DNA from: Nitrosospira multiformis
GTDB lineage: Bacteria > Pseudomonadota > Gammaproteobacteria > Burkholderiales > Nitrosomonadaceae
Direction: 5' to 3'
Assembly (NCBI GenBank): GCA_017306155.1
Contig: JAFKJB010000006.1
Location: forward strand, 62,001-126,000
DNA: 64,000 bases
The notes below the pieces were generated by a model. That model did no database searches, was not told the DNA's origin, and saw nothing but the letters and a program-made list of their open reading frames with translations. Both the position numbers and the translations under genes were made by a program. Positions 17,014 through 25,176 of this stretch are shown here, in pieces (positions within the stretch are counted from its first letter, which is position 1; every line of letters begins with the position of its first letter).

Positions 17014-17490
17014 TTAAGCGTTATATTTGCGCCGTATTGTATAGCCAATCCGAACAGCCCGACTGCCAGCAAGGGCAGTACTCCTGGTTCCGGAACTTGG
17101 TTTGTGCATGGCGACTGGTCTGGCTCGCCGCATTGAAAGACTGTTCCTGCACCTCCGCCAATCACCATCGTGCCAGGGAAGATGCCGTTGGCGCCGAGAA
17201 CCGGACCCGTTACCAGGGTATTCAGGCCACCGAAATCGCCGGAGAACCATGCGTGCCAATGGGTTGTGTTAGGGACATCGCTCTCCGTGAGGCCAGGGAA
17301 AGCTGAATTGCCCGCTGCGGTGATGGAAAGGGAGTTAGGGTTGAAAGCTGGACCCCATTGTCACCCTGCACACTCAAGCCAGGCAGCAATGCTGAGAACC
17401 AGCCCTAACCGATGCTGGAGTTTGCCTGTTCCTGAGTAAAAAGCCCGCCGCCACCGACGACAAAATCATTAAGAGCACTCGAATTGCTTT
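17014..17490 (-). pseudogene. Decayed PEP-CTERM protein gene
   Basis: Read on the minus strand, one frame gives 'FPGLTESDVPNTTHWHAWFS', 'GDFGGLNTLVTGPVLGANG', 'GTVFQCGEPDQSPC' and the sorting signal 'VPEPGVLPLLAVGLFGLAI'. Just after this the frame runs on into nonsense, but restoring one C near 17036 gives '...QYRRKYNA' and a TAA at 17014-17016, the expected basic tail and stop. Upstream, further breaks near 17325-17365 and a TAG near 17410 interrupt a likely continuation ('LFTQEQANSSIG', 'GWFSALLPGLSVQG'). No start was found. Confidence 0.7.
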
Positions 17491-17594
17491 AGGTTAAGTT
17501 ATTTTTTTCAAGAACGAGTCTTTTCCATGAGACGTTAAATTCATTTAAAAATGCATTCTTGGATATAACTGTAAAGAATTTCGACTCCACCTTG

Positions 17595-17648
17595 TCATCC
17601 AAAGGTGGTAGCGATAGGTGAAACCGGACTGGATTATTTCCGCCTCAA
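17595..17648 (+). pseudogene. tatD fragment (54-bp duplicate)
   Basis: These 54 bases match 20689-20742 inside the intact tatD with two differences and no gaps; they cover the segment encoding 'IGETGLDYFRL'. The fragment is joined after six bases to a fragment of the next gene in the intact locus. Confidence 0.9.
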
Positions 17649-17654
17649 CTGCGC

Positions 17655-17742
17655 GCAAAGGACGCTGATCGGAATACCCCGATGAGCAGGAAAATATCCT
17701 TTTAATGGCTGCTGTCCGTCATAAAAATACCAATCTTATCGG
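17655..17742 (+). pseudogene. Ankyrin-gene fragment (~88-bp duplicate)
   Basis: This matches 21356-21445 of the intact ankyrin gene with a few substitutions and a short gap, including the identical 20-mer TTTTAATGGCTGCTGTCCGT and more. About 610 bp that separate these segments in the intact tatD-ankyrin locus are missing here. The 3' end touches the stop of the coiled-coil gene at 17745. Confidence 0.9.
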
Positions 17743-17744
17743 CT

Positions 17745-18812
17745 TTACGTTGTGATGGCTGGACCGGTAAGAGTGGCCAATTTCTGTTCGGCCGACAACA
17801 AACGCTGTTCGAGCGCGCCGCGCTCCTGCAGCCAGGTGTGCTTCTCCTCTGTCAAATGATCGGCGCGCTCTTCGGCGCGGCACACTTGGTCGGCCAGCAT
17901 ACTGGATGCCTGTTCCTGGGCTGCCAGCGCTGCCCGCATGTCGCTTAGCTGCTGTTGCGCGACTGCCCATCGCGCGACCAAGTCGTCTTTCGCTGTCATC
18001 ATATCCCGAACCTGGTCGGTAAGACGGTCTCGCGCCGAGCGCACCGCTGTCAATTCCTCTTGTGTCGCATGGAGGGCCTGATCCTGGCGGTCACACTCGG
18101 CGATAAAATTGGCGATACGCATTTCCTGCTGGCCGATTGTCGTTTGCTGTACAGCGGCCTGCCGGTTTGCACTGGCCAGATCCTGTTCGAGACGAGCGAT
18201 ACGTTGCTCGTAAGCTTGGCGTTCTTCAGCGCGCCGGGCCGCGGTCGCTTCCTGATAGTGCTCGAACTGCGCGCGTGTCTGTGTCAGTTGATGGTCTAGC
18301 GTCGTCACCTCGCTGGCGCGGTCGGCCAGGCGCTGCTGGAAGCCGGCATTCTCCGCCTGAGCCGTGGCAAGCGACAGGCTCTGAGCGTGATGCGCCTCCT
18401 GTAACTGCGCCAGTGCACGGCGCGTTTGAGCAAGATCCTCCGACAAATCTGCCTTGGTCTTCAAAGCGGCCTGCAGTTCATCATTGAGCTGCTGTTCCCG
18501 TTCGCCTGCAGCGCGAAGCTCTTCGGCGTGTTGCTGCCTGGCTTGATCGAGCTTGCACGTCAGTTCGGCCTGCATATGTTCGTACAGTCCCGTAACCGCC
18601 TGGAGAAGCGATGCCGGCAAGCCGGATTCAACGGCCGCCACGGTGTCCTGCTGCTCGGCTTTCCAGCGCTTGAGAAAAGGCGCGATGGTACTTTTGCTGC
18701 CGGTGCCGCCCAAGGCTTCGCGTACGCTGTCAACAGTGGGATTCTTGCCTGCCCCTACCAGTTGGGCGGCGGCTTGGGCGACATGAGAATACAGAATACC
18801 GGCACGGGCCAT
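17745..18812 (-). CDS. KfrA/TnpT-like DNA-binding coiled-coil protein
   Basis: The protein has 355 residues. Residues 1-55 ('MARAGILYSHVAQAAAQLV', 'NPTVDSVREALGGTGSKSTI') are the KfrA-type N-terminal DNA-binding domain. From about residue 70 to 345 the protein is one long Gln/Ala/Glu-rich coiled coil. It is divergent from a tyrosine recombinase across a 181-bp AT-rich gap. This pair and layout match TnpT/TnpS of Tn4651-type Tn3 transposons, where TnpT assists TnpS in resolving cointegrates at a site between the two genes; that assignment is by architecture. A plasmid KfrA-like regulator is the alternative. GAGGAAG precedes ATG 18812. Confidence 0.7.
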   Translation of the reverse strand: MARAGILYSHVAQAAAQLVGAGKNPTVDSVREALGGTGSKSTIAPFLKRWKAEQQDTVAAVESGLPASLLQAVTGLYEHMQAELTCKLDQARQQHAEELRAAGEREQQLNDELQAALKTKADLSEDLAQTRRALAQLQEAHHAQSLSLATAQAENAGFQQRLADRASEVTTLDHQLTQTRAQFEHYQEATAARRAEERQAYEQRIARLEQDLASANRQAAVQQTTIGQQEMRIANFIAECDRQDQALHATQEELTAVRSARDRLTDQVRDMMTAKDDLVARWAVAQQQLSDMRAALAAQEQASSMLADQVCRAEERADHLTEEKHTWLQERGALEQRLLSAEQKLATLTGPAITT

Positions 18813-18993
18813 GGCGTCTTCCTCGAATAAAGTAATGTAATACGTTATATGTAATATTATTACAAATAATGTTAAAAATATATGGATGAATTCAAGGCCA
18901 ATAGCTGCGATAATTTATATTATCGTGACTTAATATCGAACTCTGCATCACTCCTGTGTAACGCAGCCAAAAACGCGAAAGTGAGCGACAAAA
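18813..18993. other. AT-rich divergent gap, candidate recombination site
   Basis: This gap between the coiled-coil gene and the recombinase has clustered short repeats at 18832-18870. TGTAAT occurs at 18837-18842 and 18850-18855 and inverted as ATTACA at 18859-18864; the last two form TGTAAT-ATT-ATTACA, arms of six around three bases. Such paired arms are what a tyrosine recombinase core site looks like, and in Tn4651-type elements the resolution site lies in exactly this position. The gap must also hold both promoters. Confidence 0.45.
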
Positions 18994-20022
18994 ATGGGGA
19001 TGAAAGAAAAGAAGCCGGAAAATGTCGTCTTGTCGGGAAATCTGTCAGAACGTAGCGCCGGTACGCTCATTTCCGAACATGAAATGCGGGAGCGCCATCA
19101 GCGTTTTATCTCGGCGGCAACCTCGGAAAACACTCGCCGCACCTACCGCTCGGCGATCCGGCATTTCTACGCCTGGGGCGGGGTACTGCCTTGTGATTCG
19201 GGGGCAGCGCTACGGTATCTGCTGGCTTATTCCGACTCCCTGAACCCGCGTACGCTGGCGCTGCGGCTGACGGCGCTAGCGCAATGGCACGCATTCCAGG
19301 GATTCCCGGACCCGACCGCCGATCCGAGCGTGCGCAAGACCTTGAAGGGCGTCACGCGCACCTGCGGCAAGCCGAGGAAGAAGGCGAAGGCGCTGCCAAT
19401 TGAGGACCTGGAAGCGATCGTGGCCAAGCTGGGGCCCGATACCAGCCTGATTGCGATACGGAATAATGCACTCTTGCAGATCGGCTTTTTCGGCGCGCTG
19501 CGCCGCAGCGAACTGGCCGCGCTGAGGGTGGAGGAACTGGCTTGGGAAGCGGACGGTTTAGTGATCACGCTTGGGCGCTCGAAGACCGACCAGGAAGGGG
19601 AAGGCGTCAGCAAGGCGATTCCCTACGGCGGTCCGGATGGAACATGCTGCCCGGTTCGCGCCCTGAAGCGCTGGCTGGAAGCGGCAAATATCATTTCGGG
19701 GGCAGTGTTCCGGCGCGTCACCCGCTGGGGTGTCATCGGCGCCGATCCGCTGAGCGACGGCAGTATCAACGATATTCTGGAGGCGTGTGCCAAAGCGGCG
19801 GATCTGGCATACGCCCCGGAACTCAGCAGCCATAGCCTGCGGCGCGGCCTGGCCACCAGCGCCCATCGATCCGGGGCTGATTTCAAGGACATCAAACGGC
19901 AAGGTGGCTGGCGACACGACGGCACGGTGCAAGGATACATCGAGGAAGCTGCGCGGTTCGAGGCCAATGCCGCATTGACGCTGTTGCGCCGGAAGGGAAA
20001 AAATGGGGCGCCAAAACCTTAG
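18994..20022 (+). CDS. Tyrosine recombinase (TnpS-like site-specific integrase)
   Basis: The protein has 342 residues. Residues about 30-120 are the SAM-like core-binding domain ('ENTRRTYRSAIRHFYAWG'). The catalytic domain shows Arg170 in 'GALRRSELAALR', His280-x-x-Arg283 in 'SHSLRRG', Trp306 in 'GGWRHDG' at the second His/Trp position, and the nucleophile Tyr315 in 'TVQGYIEE'. All key residues are present, so the enzyme is probably active. It lies divergent from the TnpT/KfrA-like gene and is likely the resolvase of a Tn4651-like module or a related integrase. No transposase gene is adjacent. Its base composition is visibly more GC-rich than the intergenic surroundings. Confidence 0.85.
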   Translation: MGMKEKKPENVVLSGNLSERSAGTLISEHEMRERHQRFISAATSENTRRTYRSAIRHFYAWGGVLPCDSGAALRYLLAYSDSLNPRTLALRLTALAQWHAFQGFPDPTADPSVRKTLKGVTRTCGKPRKKAKALPIEDLEAIVAKLGPDTSLIAIRNNALLQIGFFGALRRSELAALRVEELAWEADGLVITLGRSKTDQEGEGVSKAIPYGGPDGTCCPVRALKRWLEAANIISGAVFRRVTRWGVIGADPLSDGSINDILEACAKAADLAYAPELSSHSLRRGLATSAHRSGADFKDIKRQGGWRHDGTVQGYIEEAARFEANAALTLLRRKGKNGAPKP

Positions 20023-20443
20023 CGTACGATTTTTTCCGAATTCTTTGGAATTCCTGGAAATCCATTTGTGATCCTCTGGAAATAAAAACAGCAGGAGATT
20101 CTGCACGGCGAAGGCTTCAAAAATGGGTTGAAAGCAATCGGCCATTATGGCCGCGAGTACCGGATACAGGTAGTTAAGACCTGTGACGTCATTTTTGCAT
20201 CTGGATACGGCTGTTGAGGCAGAGGGAGAGCGATTCACCCACTGGCGGATTGGGGGCGTTAATATATAGTGCCTACTATCGGGATTGTTTTCCGTGTGAT
20301 ATGTTCGATATGTTCAATTAAGCGATTATTTGGAATCAATAGCGGCGATAATCAACTGACGCCCATAAGCCAGTATCCCTGGATCAGAGAAATAATTGCT
20401 GTTGCCGTCATTTCTTCCTTTCTCCTTTTTTACCGGATGCCAC
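20023..20443. other. Region between recombinase and tatD
   Basis: No gene is supported in these 421 bases. There is a small palindrome GAATTC-TTTG-GAATTC at 20038-20053 and GGCCATTATGGCC near 20140. The last 150 bases are AT-rich and probably carry the tatD promoter. One edge of the inserted module should lie here, but no direct or inverted terminal repeat could be paired with the other side by eye. Confidence 0.5.
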
Positions 20444-21208
20444 ATGTTTGTCGATTCCCATTGTCATCTTGATTTTCCCGATCTTGCGAGCAGGCTGGAT
20501 GAATTGTTGGCACGAATGCGGGAAAACGATGTCAGTCATGCGCTCTGCGTAAGTGTCAATCTCCAGGATTTTCCCCGGGTCCGCGCTCTTGCCGAGAACC
20601 ATCCCAATTTATACGCCTCGGTCGGTGTCCATCCCGATTATGAAAATCTCGCCGAACCGCAGGCGGCACAACTGGCGTCTTTGGCTGATCACCCAAAGGT
20701 GGTGGCGATAGGTGAAACCGGACTGGATTATTTCCGCCTCAAGGGCGATCTCGAATGGCAGCGGGAGCGTTTCCGCCAGCATATCCGCGCTGCCCGTCAA
20801 TGCTCGAAACCGCTCATCATCCACACGCGTGAAGCCGCTGCCGATACACTGAGGATCATGGCGGAGGAAGGTGCGGACAAGGTGGGGGGAGTCATGCATT
20901 GCTTTACGGAAAGCTGGGAAGTAGCGCGGCAGGCGATGGAAATGAATTTCTATATATCATTTTCAGGCATTGTCACGTTCAAGAATGCCGTTGCGCTGAA
21001 GGATGTGGCCAGAAGAATCAGCCTGGACAGGATATTGATAGAAACGGACTCACCCTATCTTGCTCCCGTGCCGTATCGTGGCAAGACAAACGAACCCGCG
21101 TTTGTGAGGAACGTCGCGCAAGAAATAGCGGCGCTGCGCGCCATCCCAGTTGAGGAAGTCGGCAGGATCACGACCGATAACTTTTTCAACCTGTTCAAGG
21201 CGGCCTGA
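20444..21208 (+). CDS. tatD: TatD family metal-dependent hydrolase
   Basis: The protein has 254 residues from ATG 20444; the frame is open upstream to 20396, but the conserved 'FVDSHCHLDF' starts right at this ATG. Metal ligands of the TatD/YcfH TIM-barrel DNase family are visible: His6 and His8, Glu in 'IGETGLDYF', His in 'LIIHTREA', His in 'GVMHCFTES', and Asp in 'ETDSPYLAP'. It acts as a 3'-5' exonuclease or D-aminoacyl-tRNA deacylase-like enzyme in the cytoplasm. The usual holB-(pilZ)-tatD order is interrupted by the recombinase module, and a 54-bp piece of this gene is duplicated at 17595. Confidence 0.95.
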   Translation: MFVDSHCHLDFPDLASRLDELLARMRENDVSHALCVSVNLQDFPRVRALAENHPNLYASVGVHPDYENLAEPQAAQLASLADHPKVVAIGETGLDYFRLKGDLEWQRERFRQHIRAARQCSKPLIIHTREAAADTLRIMAEEGADKVGGVMHCFTESWEVARQAMEMNFYISFSGIVTFKNAVALKDVARRISLDRILIETDSPYLAPVPYRGKTNEPAFVRNVAQEIAALRAIPVEEVGRITTDNFFNLFKAA

Positions 21209-21211
21209 ATC

Positions 21212-21862
21212 ATGAATTCATCCGGAAGATTATTTATGGCTGGTCTGGTGCTTGCCGCCAGTCTCTCGCAGCAGCCTTATGCAATGGGTGGGGTTTATGA
21301 AGATTTGCGCTGGGCGGCTGAAGACAATAATACATCCGATATCAGCAAATTGCTCGCAAAGGGCGCTGATCCGAATACCCCCGATGAGCAGGGAAATACC
21401 CTTTTAATGGCTGCTGTCCGTCATAAAAATACCGATCTTGTCGATCTGCTCGTTCAGGCTGGCGCGAGGCTCAACCTTCGCAACCGCTATGGCGAAACAG
21501 CCATCATGCTTGCAAGCCTGCATGGTCTGGAAGATATTGTCCGAAAACTGTATATCAAGGGAGCGGAAATCAACCATGAGGGATGGAACCCGCTGATTTA
21601 TGCCGCAACAGGAGGCCACGCGCGAATCATCCAGCTCTTGCTGGAAGGAGGGGTGTCGATCAATTCAACCTCTGATAATGGAACGACTGCGCTTATGATG
21701 GCCGCGAGAGGCGGGCATGTTGAAGCTGCAAGAGTTCTCCTGAAAAACGGCGCCGATCCCAATCTAAGGAATGAATGGGACAAGACCGCGTTGCAGTGGG
21801 CATTGAGCAAAAATCACAGTAACGTGGCAGAATTACTGAAATCAAGTGGAGCAAAGGAGTAA
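21212..21862 (+). CDS. Periplasmic ankyrin-repeat protein
   Basis: The protein has 216 residues. Residues 1-26 are a signal peptide ('LFMAGLVLAASLSQQPYAMG'). Then come five ankyrin repeats, for instance 'GNTLLMAAVRHKNTDLVDLL', 'YGETAIMLASLHGLEDIVRK', 'GWNPLIYAATGGHARIIQLL', 'GTTALMMAARGGHVEAARVL' and 'DKTALQWALSKNHSNVAELL'. Such proteins bind other proteins in the periplasm, and the partner is unknown. It begins three bases after the tatD stop, so it is co-transcribed with tatD. An 88-bp duplicate of its 5' part lies at 17655. Confidence 0.9.
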   Translation: MNSSGRLFMAGLVLAASLSQQPYAMGGVYEDLRWAAEDNNTSDISKLLAKGADPNTPDEQGNTLLMAAVRHKNTDLVDLLVQAGARLNLRNRYGETAIMLASLHGLEDIVRKLYIKGAEINHEGWNPLIYAATGGHARIIQLLLEGGVSINSTSDNGTTALMMAARGGHVEAARVLLKNGADPNLRNEWDKTALQWALSKNHSNVAELLKSSGAKE

Positions 21863-21865
21863 GCA

Positions 21866-22270
21866 GTGGGAGTCCTCGACTTCAATCACTATAATCTGCG
21901 TGCCCCACGAGAATTGCTTGACAGTCTCAAGGCTTTTTATTGCGATGTAGTGGGGCTCACGCAGGGTGTTCGCCCCCCGTTCGACAGCTTCGGGTACTGG
22001 CTTTATGCTGGTGATAAATGCGTCCTTCACCTGAGTGAAGCGGCCGTGGATGAAGTGCGGCATACCCACATATCGACTACGTTCGATCATGCCGCATTCA
22101 CCTGCACCGGACGCACTGAAATCGAGAAAAGGTTGAAACAGCAGGGCATCCTGTTTAGAAAAGGCCAGGTACCTGCACTGGGCATTACTCAGTTATTCTT
22201 TAAAGATCCTGCCGGAAATGGCATCGAGCTGAGCTTTACCGATCAACTCGCAGATCAATCCACGGAATAG
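21866..22270 (+). CDS. VOC family (glyoxalase/dioxygenase fold) protein
   Basis: The protein has 134 residues and starts at GTG 21866, after AAAGGAG with good spacing and three bases after the ankyrin gene. The single vicinal-oxygen-chelate domain has candidate metal ligands His8 in 'DFNHYNL', His75 in 'FDHAAF' and Glu121 in 'GNGIELSF'. 'FYCDVVGLTQGVRPPF' and 'LFFKDPAGNGIELSF' are typical of the fold. Substrates of such proteins vary widely (glyoxalase, dioxygenase, resistance proteins), so no reaction is assigned. Confidence 0.85.
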   Translation: MGVLDFNHYNLRAPRELLDSLKAFYCDVVGLTQGVRPPFDSFGYWLYAGDKCVLHLSEAAVDEVRHTHISTTFDHAAFTCTGRTEIEKRLKQQGILFRKGQVPALGITQLFFKDPAGNGIELSFTDQLADQSTE

Positions 22271-22306
22271 ATTCCGGAATTTTTCCCTGTAGCCTGATTG
22301 AATGAA

Positions 22307-23050
22307 ATGAGCAAACCGCTACACAATAAAGTCGCTATCGTCACGGGCGCATCGCGCGGCATCGGTGCCGAAATAGCGCGCACATTAGGGGGTGCAGGCG
22401 CAAACGTAGTGGTGAACTATACTAAAAACAGGGAAGCAGCCGAGGCAGTCTGCGCTGCAATCCAGCAGGCAGGTGCAGAGGCGATTGCCATCAAGGCGGA
22501 TGTCAGCAATTCAGTTGAAGTTGGCAGGCTCTTCGATGCCGCAATCGACCGTTTTAAGCATCTGGATATCCTCGTCAATAACGCAGGCGTGCTCCTGTCC
22601 AGAAAAATGTCTGACATCAGCGACGATGAGTTCGATCACGTTCTCGATGTCAATGTGAAAGGCGTTTTTTATGTTCTGCGGGAAGCCGCTGTCCGGCTCG
22701 AGAATGGAGGCCGCGTGGTGAATTTATCCAGCACTGTGACACGATTGATGCTTCCCAATTATGGCGCCTATGCGGCCAGCAAGGGTGCTGTCGAACAACT
22801 GACGCGCGTTTTCGCAAGAGAAGTCGGGGATCGCGGCATCACTGCAAATATCGTTTCGCCAGGGCCGGTCAATACGGAAATGTTCACTACGGGAAAAAGC
22901 GAAGAAACGATAAGACGGATGGCAGCGATGTCTTTCCTGGAGCGCGTAGGAGAGCCGGAAGACATAGCGCGAGTTGTCCTCTTTCTGGTGAGCGAGGAGT
23001 CCGGCTGGGTTACCGGACAGAATATCAGCGCCAGTGGAGGCGCCGCATAA
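22307..23050 (+). CDS. Short-chain dehydrogenase/reductase
   Basis: The protein has 247 residues from ATG 22307 (TTG 22298 is the alternative). It is a classical SDR: cofactor motif 'TGASRGIGAEIA', 'NNAG' in 'DILVNNAGVLL', catalytic Ser in 'VVNLSSTVTR', and the Tyr-x-x-x-Lys of 'YGAYAASKGAVEQL'. 'ANIVSPGPVNTEMF' and the C-terminal 'VTGQNISASGGA' resemble FabG-like and glucose-dehydrogenase-like members. The residues after the first beta strand ('NVVVNYTKNREAAE') suggest NADP(H). The specific substrate is not inferable. Confidence 0.9.
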   Translation: MSKPLHNKVAIVTGASRGIGAEIARTLGGAGANVVVNYTKNREAAEAVCAAIQQAGAEAIAIKADVSNSVEVGRLFDAAIDRFKHLDILVNNAGVLLSRKMSDISDDEFDHVLDVNVKGVFYVLREAAVRLENGGRVVNLSSTVTRLMLPNYGAYAASKGAVEQLTRVFAREVGDRGITANIVSPGPVNTEMFTTGKSEETIRRMAAMSFLERVGEPEDIARVVLFLVSEESGWVTGQNISASGGAA

Positions 23051-23143
23051 AAACTGTTTCGCTGTTTGGAGATCCGGCACTGTAAATTGATTTTTCCCGG
23101 GATCGGCTCCGAAAACAGAAAAACTTCATGACAGGAGAAAAAC

Positions 23144-23680
23144 ATGTCTGAGCTGGTGGTAGTGGGTTTTAAAGATGCCGAAGAAGCTGATCGTGTTTTG
23201 CTTAGACTTGCCAAATTGAAAAAGGAACACCTGATAGATCTTGAGGATGCCGTTGTCGTCATCCGCGACGAGGCCGGCGGGGTCCATCTCAAACAGGGCA
23301 TTAGTCCTGCCATCAACGCAGCAGCGACCGGCTTCATGTTCGCTTCCGGCAGCTTATGGGGAGGGCTGATCGGACTGCTGTTCATGCATCCGGTTGCCGG
23401 CTTTGTATTGGGCGGTGCAATCGGCGCCGGAACAGAGGCGCTGTCCGGTTCTCTCGCCGACTACGGCATCAATGATGATTTCATCAAATCGTTGAGTGAA
23501 ACCATCCCCGTCAACTCATCAGCGCTTTTCATTCTGGTACGCGAGGCGCAACCGGAAAAGGTTCTGGCGGAATTCACCGACATCAAAGGCAAGGTCCTGC
23601 GAACATCCCTGTCTCTCGAGCAGGAGAAAAAACTCCAGGACGCCCTGGCAGATTCAACATCTCCCTCACGACATAGCTGA
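23144..23680 (+). CDS. DUF1269 membrane protein (copy 2)
   Basis: The protein has 178 residues and is clearly homologous along its length to the 13646 product: 'ELVVVGFKDAEEADRVLLRL', 'DLEDAVVVIRDEAGGVHLKQ', 'GALSGSLADYGINDDFIKSL' is 'LSGSLSDYGIPDDFIRSL' in copy 1, and 'IPVNSSALFIL' is identical. It has the same glycine-rich hydrophobic hairpin in the middle. CAGGAG precedes the ATG. The two copies are 9 kb apart in different contexts. Function unknown. Confidence 0.85.
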   Translation: MSELVVVGFKDAEEADRVLLRLAKLKKEHLIDLEDAVVVIRDEAGGVHLKQGISPAINAAATGFMFASGSLWGGLIGLLFMHPVAGFVLGGAIGAGTEALSGSLADYGINDDFIKSLSETIPVNSSALFILVREAQPEKVLAEFTDIKGKVLRTSLSLEQEKKLQDALADSTSPSRHS

Positions 23681-23767
23681 GACGTAGAAACACAGGATGC
23701 CATAAAGCGCATTGTGCCCCATGGCGGCTTCGATGCATGCCTGATTACCGCTACGCTTCAAGTAGAT

Positions 23768-23790
23768 CGGATTAGCGCAACGTAATTCGA
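23768..23790. repeat. Degenerate REP-like hairpin
   Basis: CGGATTA and TAATTCG form seven pairs (one G-T wobble) around GCGCAACG. The arrangement GGATTA...TAATCC is common in dispersed proteobacterial intergenic repeats. It lies in the 289-bp gap between DUF1269 copy 2 and mgtC, in which nothing else was found. Confidence 0.35.
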
Positions 23791-23969
23791 CGGTGTCCGC
23801 CCGCCAATTCCATCCCCCGCCTATCCTCGCTCATCGGCAAATCCTGTATCCCTCGCTCTCTCACGAAAAGGCCTCTCGCAGATAGCGAGGTGTGAATATG
23901 CACTGTGCCTACCCGCAGTGCCCATAGCCGAAGTAGGCCAATCAGTCGATTTCGGTTTACTATAAAGGG

Positions 23970-24695
23970 TTGAAAGGAGAAAGGACTCTGGAAGCGATAA
24001 CGAACGTAGGGGATTTCCTCACGATTGCTATTCATCTTTTGGCAGCAGTCTTATCGGGTGCAGCTATTGGCCTTGAGCGAAGCGTGCACGGACATCCCGC
24101 CGGTTTCAGGACATATGCCCTGGTTTGCCTTGCATCCAGCCTGCTGATGCTGGTCACGCTCTATCAGTGGAAATGGCTGCCGCCAAATATGCCCATGGAG
24201 GCGGTGCGGGTAGATCCGACCCGAATGGCGCAGGGCATCATGACGGGCATCGGTTTTCTTGGAGCCGGGGTTATTTTCAAGGAGGGCCTGAATGTTCGCG
24301 GCCTGACCACTGCCGCTTCCATCTGGATTACAGCCGGTATCGGCATACTCATGGGTATAGGCTTTTTCCTTCCCGGTATTTTTGGAACCCTGCTGACTCT
24401 CGGGATACTCTCGCTTTTCCGTCTGATCGAAGACCGGATCCCGCGGCAGTCATACGCCCAGTATTACGTAAGCTTTGGCCGTCATGAGGTGATGCCGGAA
24501 GACCAGATTCGTGCCTTGGCGATCGATCAGGGATTTGAGATTGCAACCATGAGTTACCGGATTACCCCGGCGGGCTTGTTCGAGTACCGCATGGATGTCA
24601 GGACGACGGATGCCAGCAGAGCTGCGGGACTTGCAAAAGCCTTGCAGAATATCGAGTCCGTACGTGAATTTCATGTCTCGACCACGGGTACCTGA
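23970..24695 (+). CDS. MgtC/SapB family membrane protein
   Basis: As drawn, the protein has 241 residues from TTG 23970. Its start is uncertain: a strong AAAGGAG lies just after this TTG and would better serve a start at CTG 23988 or later. Four hydrophobic segments fill residues 15-145. The MgtC hallmark stretches are 'GLERSVHGHPAGFRTYALVC' and 'MTGIGFLGAGVIFKEG' plus 'VRGLTTAASIWITAGIG'. A cytoplasmic ACT-like C-terminal domain follows ('PEDQIRALAIDQGFEI'). MgtC proteins help growth at low Mg2+ and modulate F-type ATPase in some bacteria; the role here is not shown. Confidence 0.88.
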   Translation: MKGERTLEAITNVGDFLTIAIHLLAAVLSGAAIGLERSVHGHPAGFRTYALVCLASSLLMLVTLYQWKWLPPNMPMEAVRVDPTRMAQGIMTGIGFLGAGVIFKEGLNVRGLTTAASIWITAGIGILMGIGFFLPGIFGTLLTLGILSLFRLIEDRIPRQSYAQYYVSFGRHEVMPEDQIRALAIDQGFEIATMSYRITPAGLFEYRMDVRTTDASRAAGLAKALQNIESVREFHVSTTGT

Positions 24696-24774
24696 CTTAA
24701 AATATACGTATCCCTCCAGCGGGAGAGATATGAATTCAACTGGAATCGTCAACCAGCCAGAGGAGTTTCCCCCC

Positions 24775-25176
24775 ATGCAACTGAACCCTTATCTCAATTT
24801 CAACGGTCAATGCGAGAGCGCTTTCAAGTTCTATGAAAAATGTCTCGGAGGGAAGATCACAGCGATGCTTACCTTCCGAAGCTCTCCCATGGCGGAACAA
24901 ACGCCACCGGAATGGCATGACAAAATCATGCATGCGCGCTTGACTGCCGGCGAGGCTGTCCTGATGGCCTCGGACGCGCCGCCGGGGCGGTATGAAGAAA
25001 CCAAAGGGATGTCGATAGCCCTGAATACAGACAGACCAGAGGAAGCAGAACGCATATTCGCGGCATTGTCGGAAAATGGAACCGTGCAGATGCCGATCCA
25101 GCCTACCTTCTGGGCTGCCCGGTTTGGCATGCTGGTCGATCAGTTCGGCATACCGTGGATGGTCAATTGTGAGTAA
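24775..25176 (+). CDS. PhnB-like VOC family protein
   Basis: The protein has 133 residues from ATG 24775, chosen because AGGAG lies nine bases upstream and the family begins at 'MQLNPYLNFNGQCESAFKFY'. It is a PhnB/3-demethylubiquinone methyltransferase-like VOC domain with 'KIMHARLTAGEAVLMASDAP' and the C-terminal 'FGMLVDQFGIPWMVN'. In most genomes the biochemical role of such proteins is unknown. Its end overlaps the convergent quinone oxidoreductase gene by 14 bases. Confidence 0.85.
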   Translation: MQLNPYLNFNGQCESAFKFYEKCLGGKITAMLTFRSSPMAEQTPPEWHDKIMHARLTAGEAVLMASDAPPGRYEETKGMSIALNTDRPEEAERIFAALSENGTVQMPIQPTFWAARFGMLVDQFGIPWMVNCE

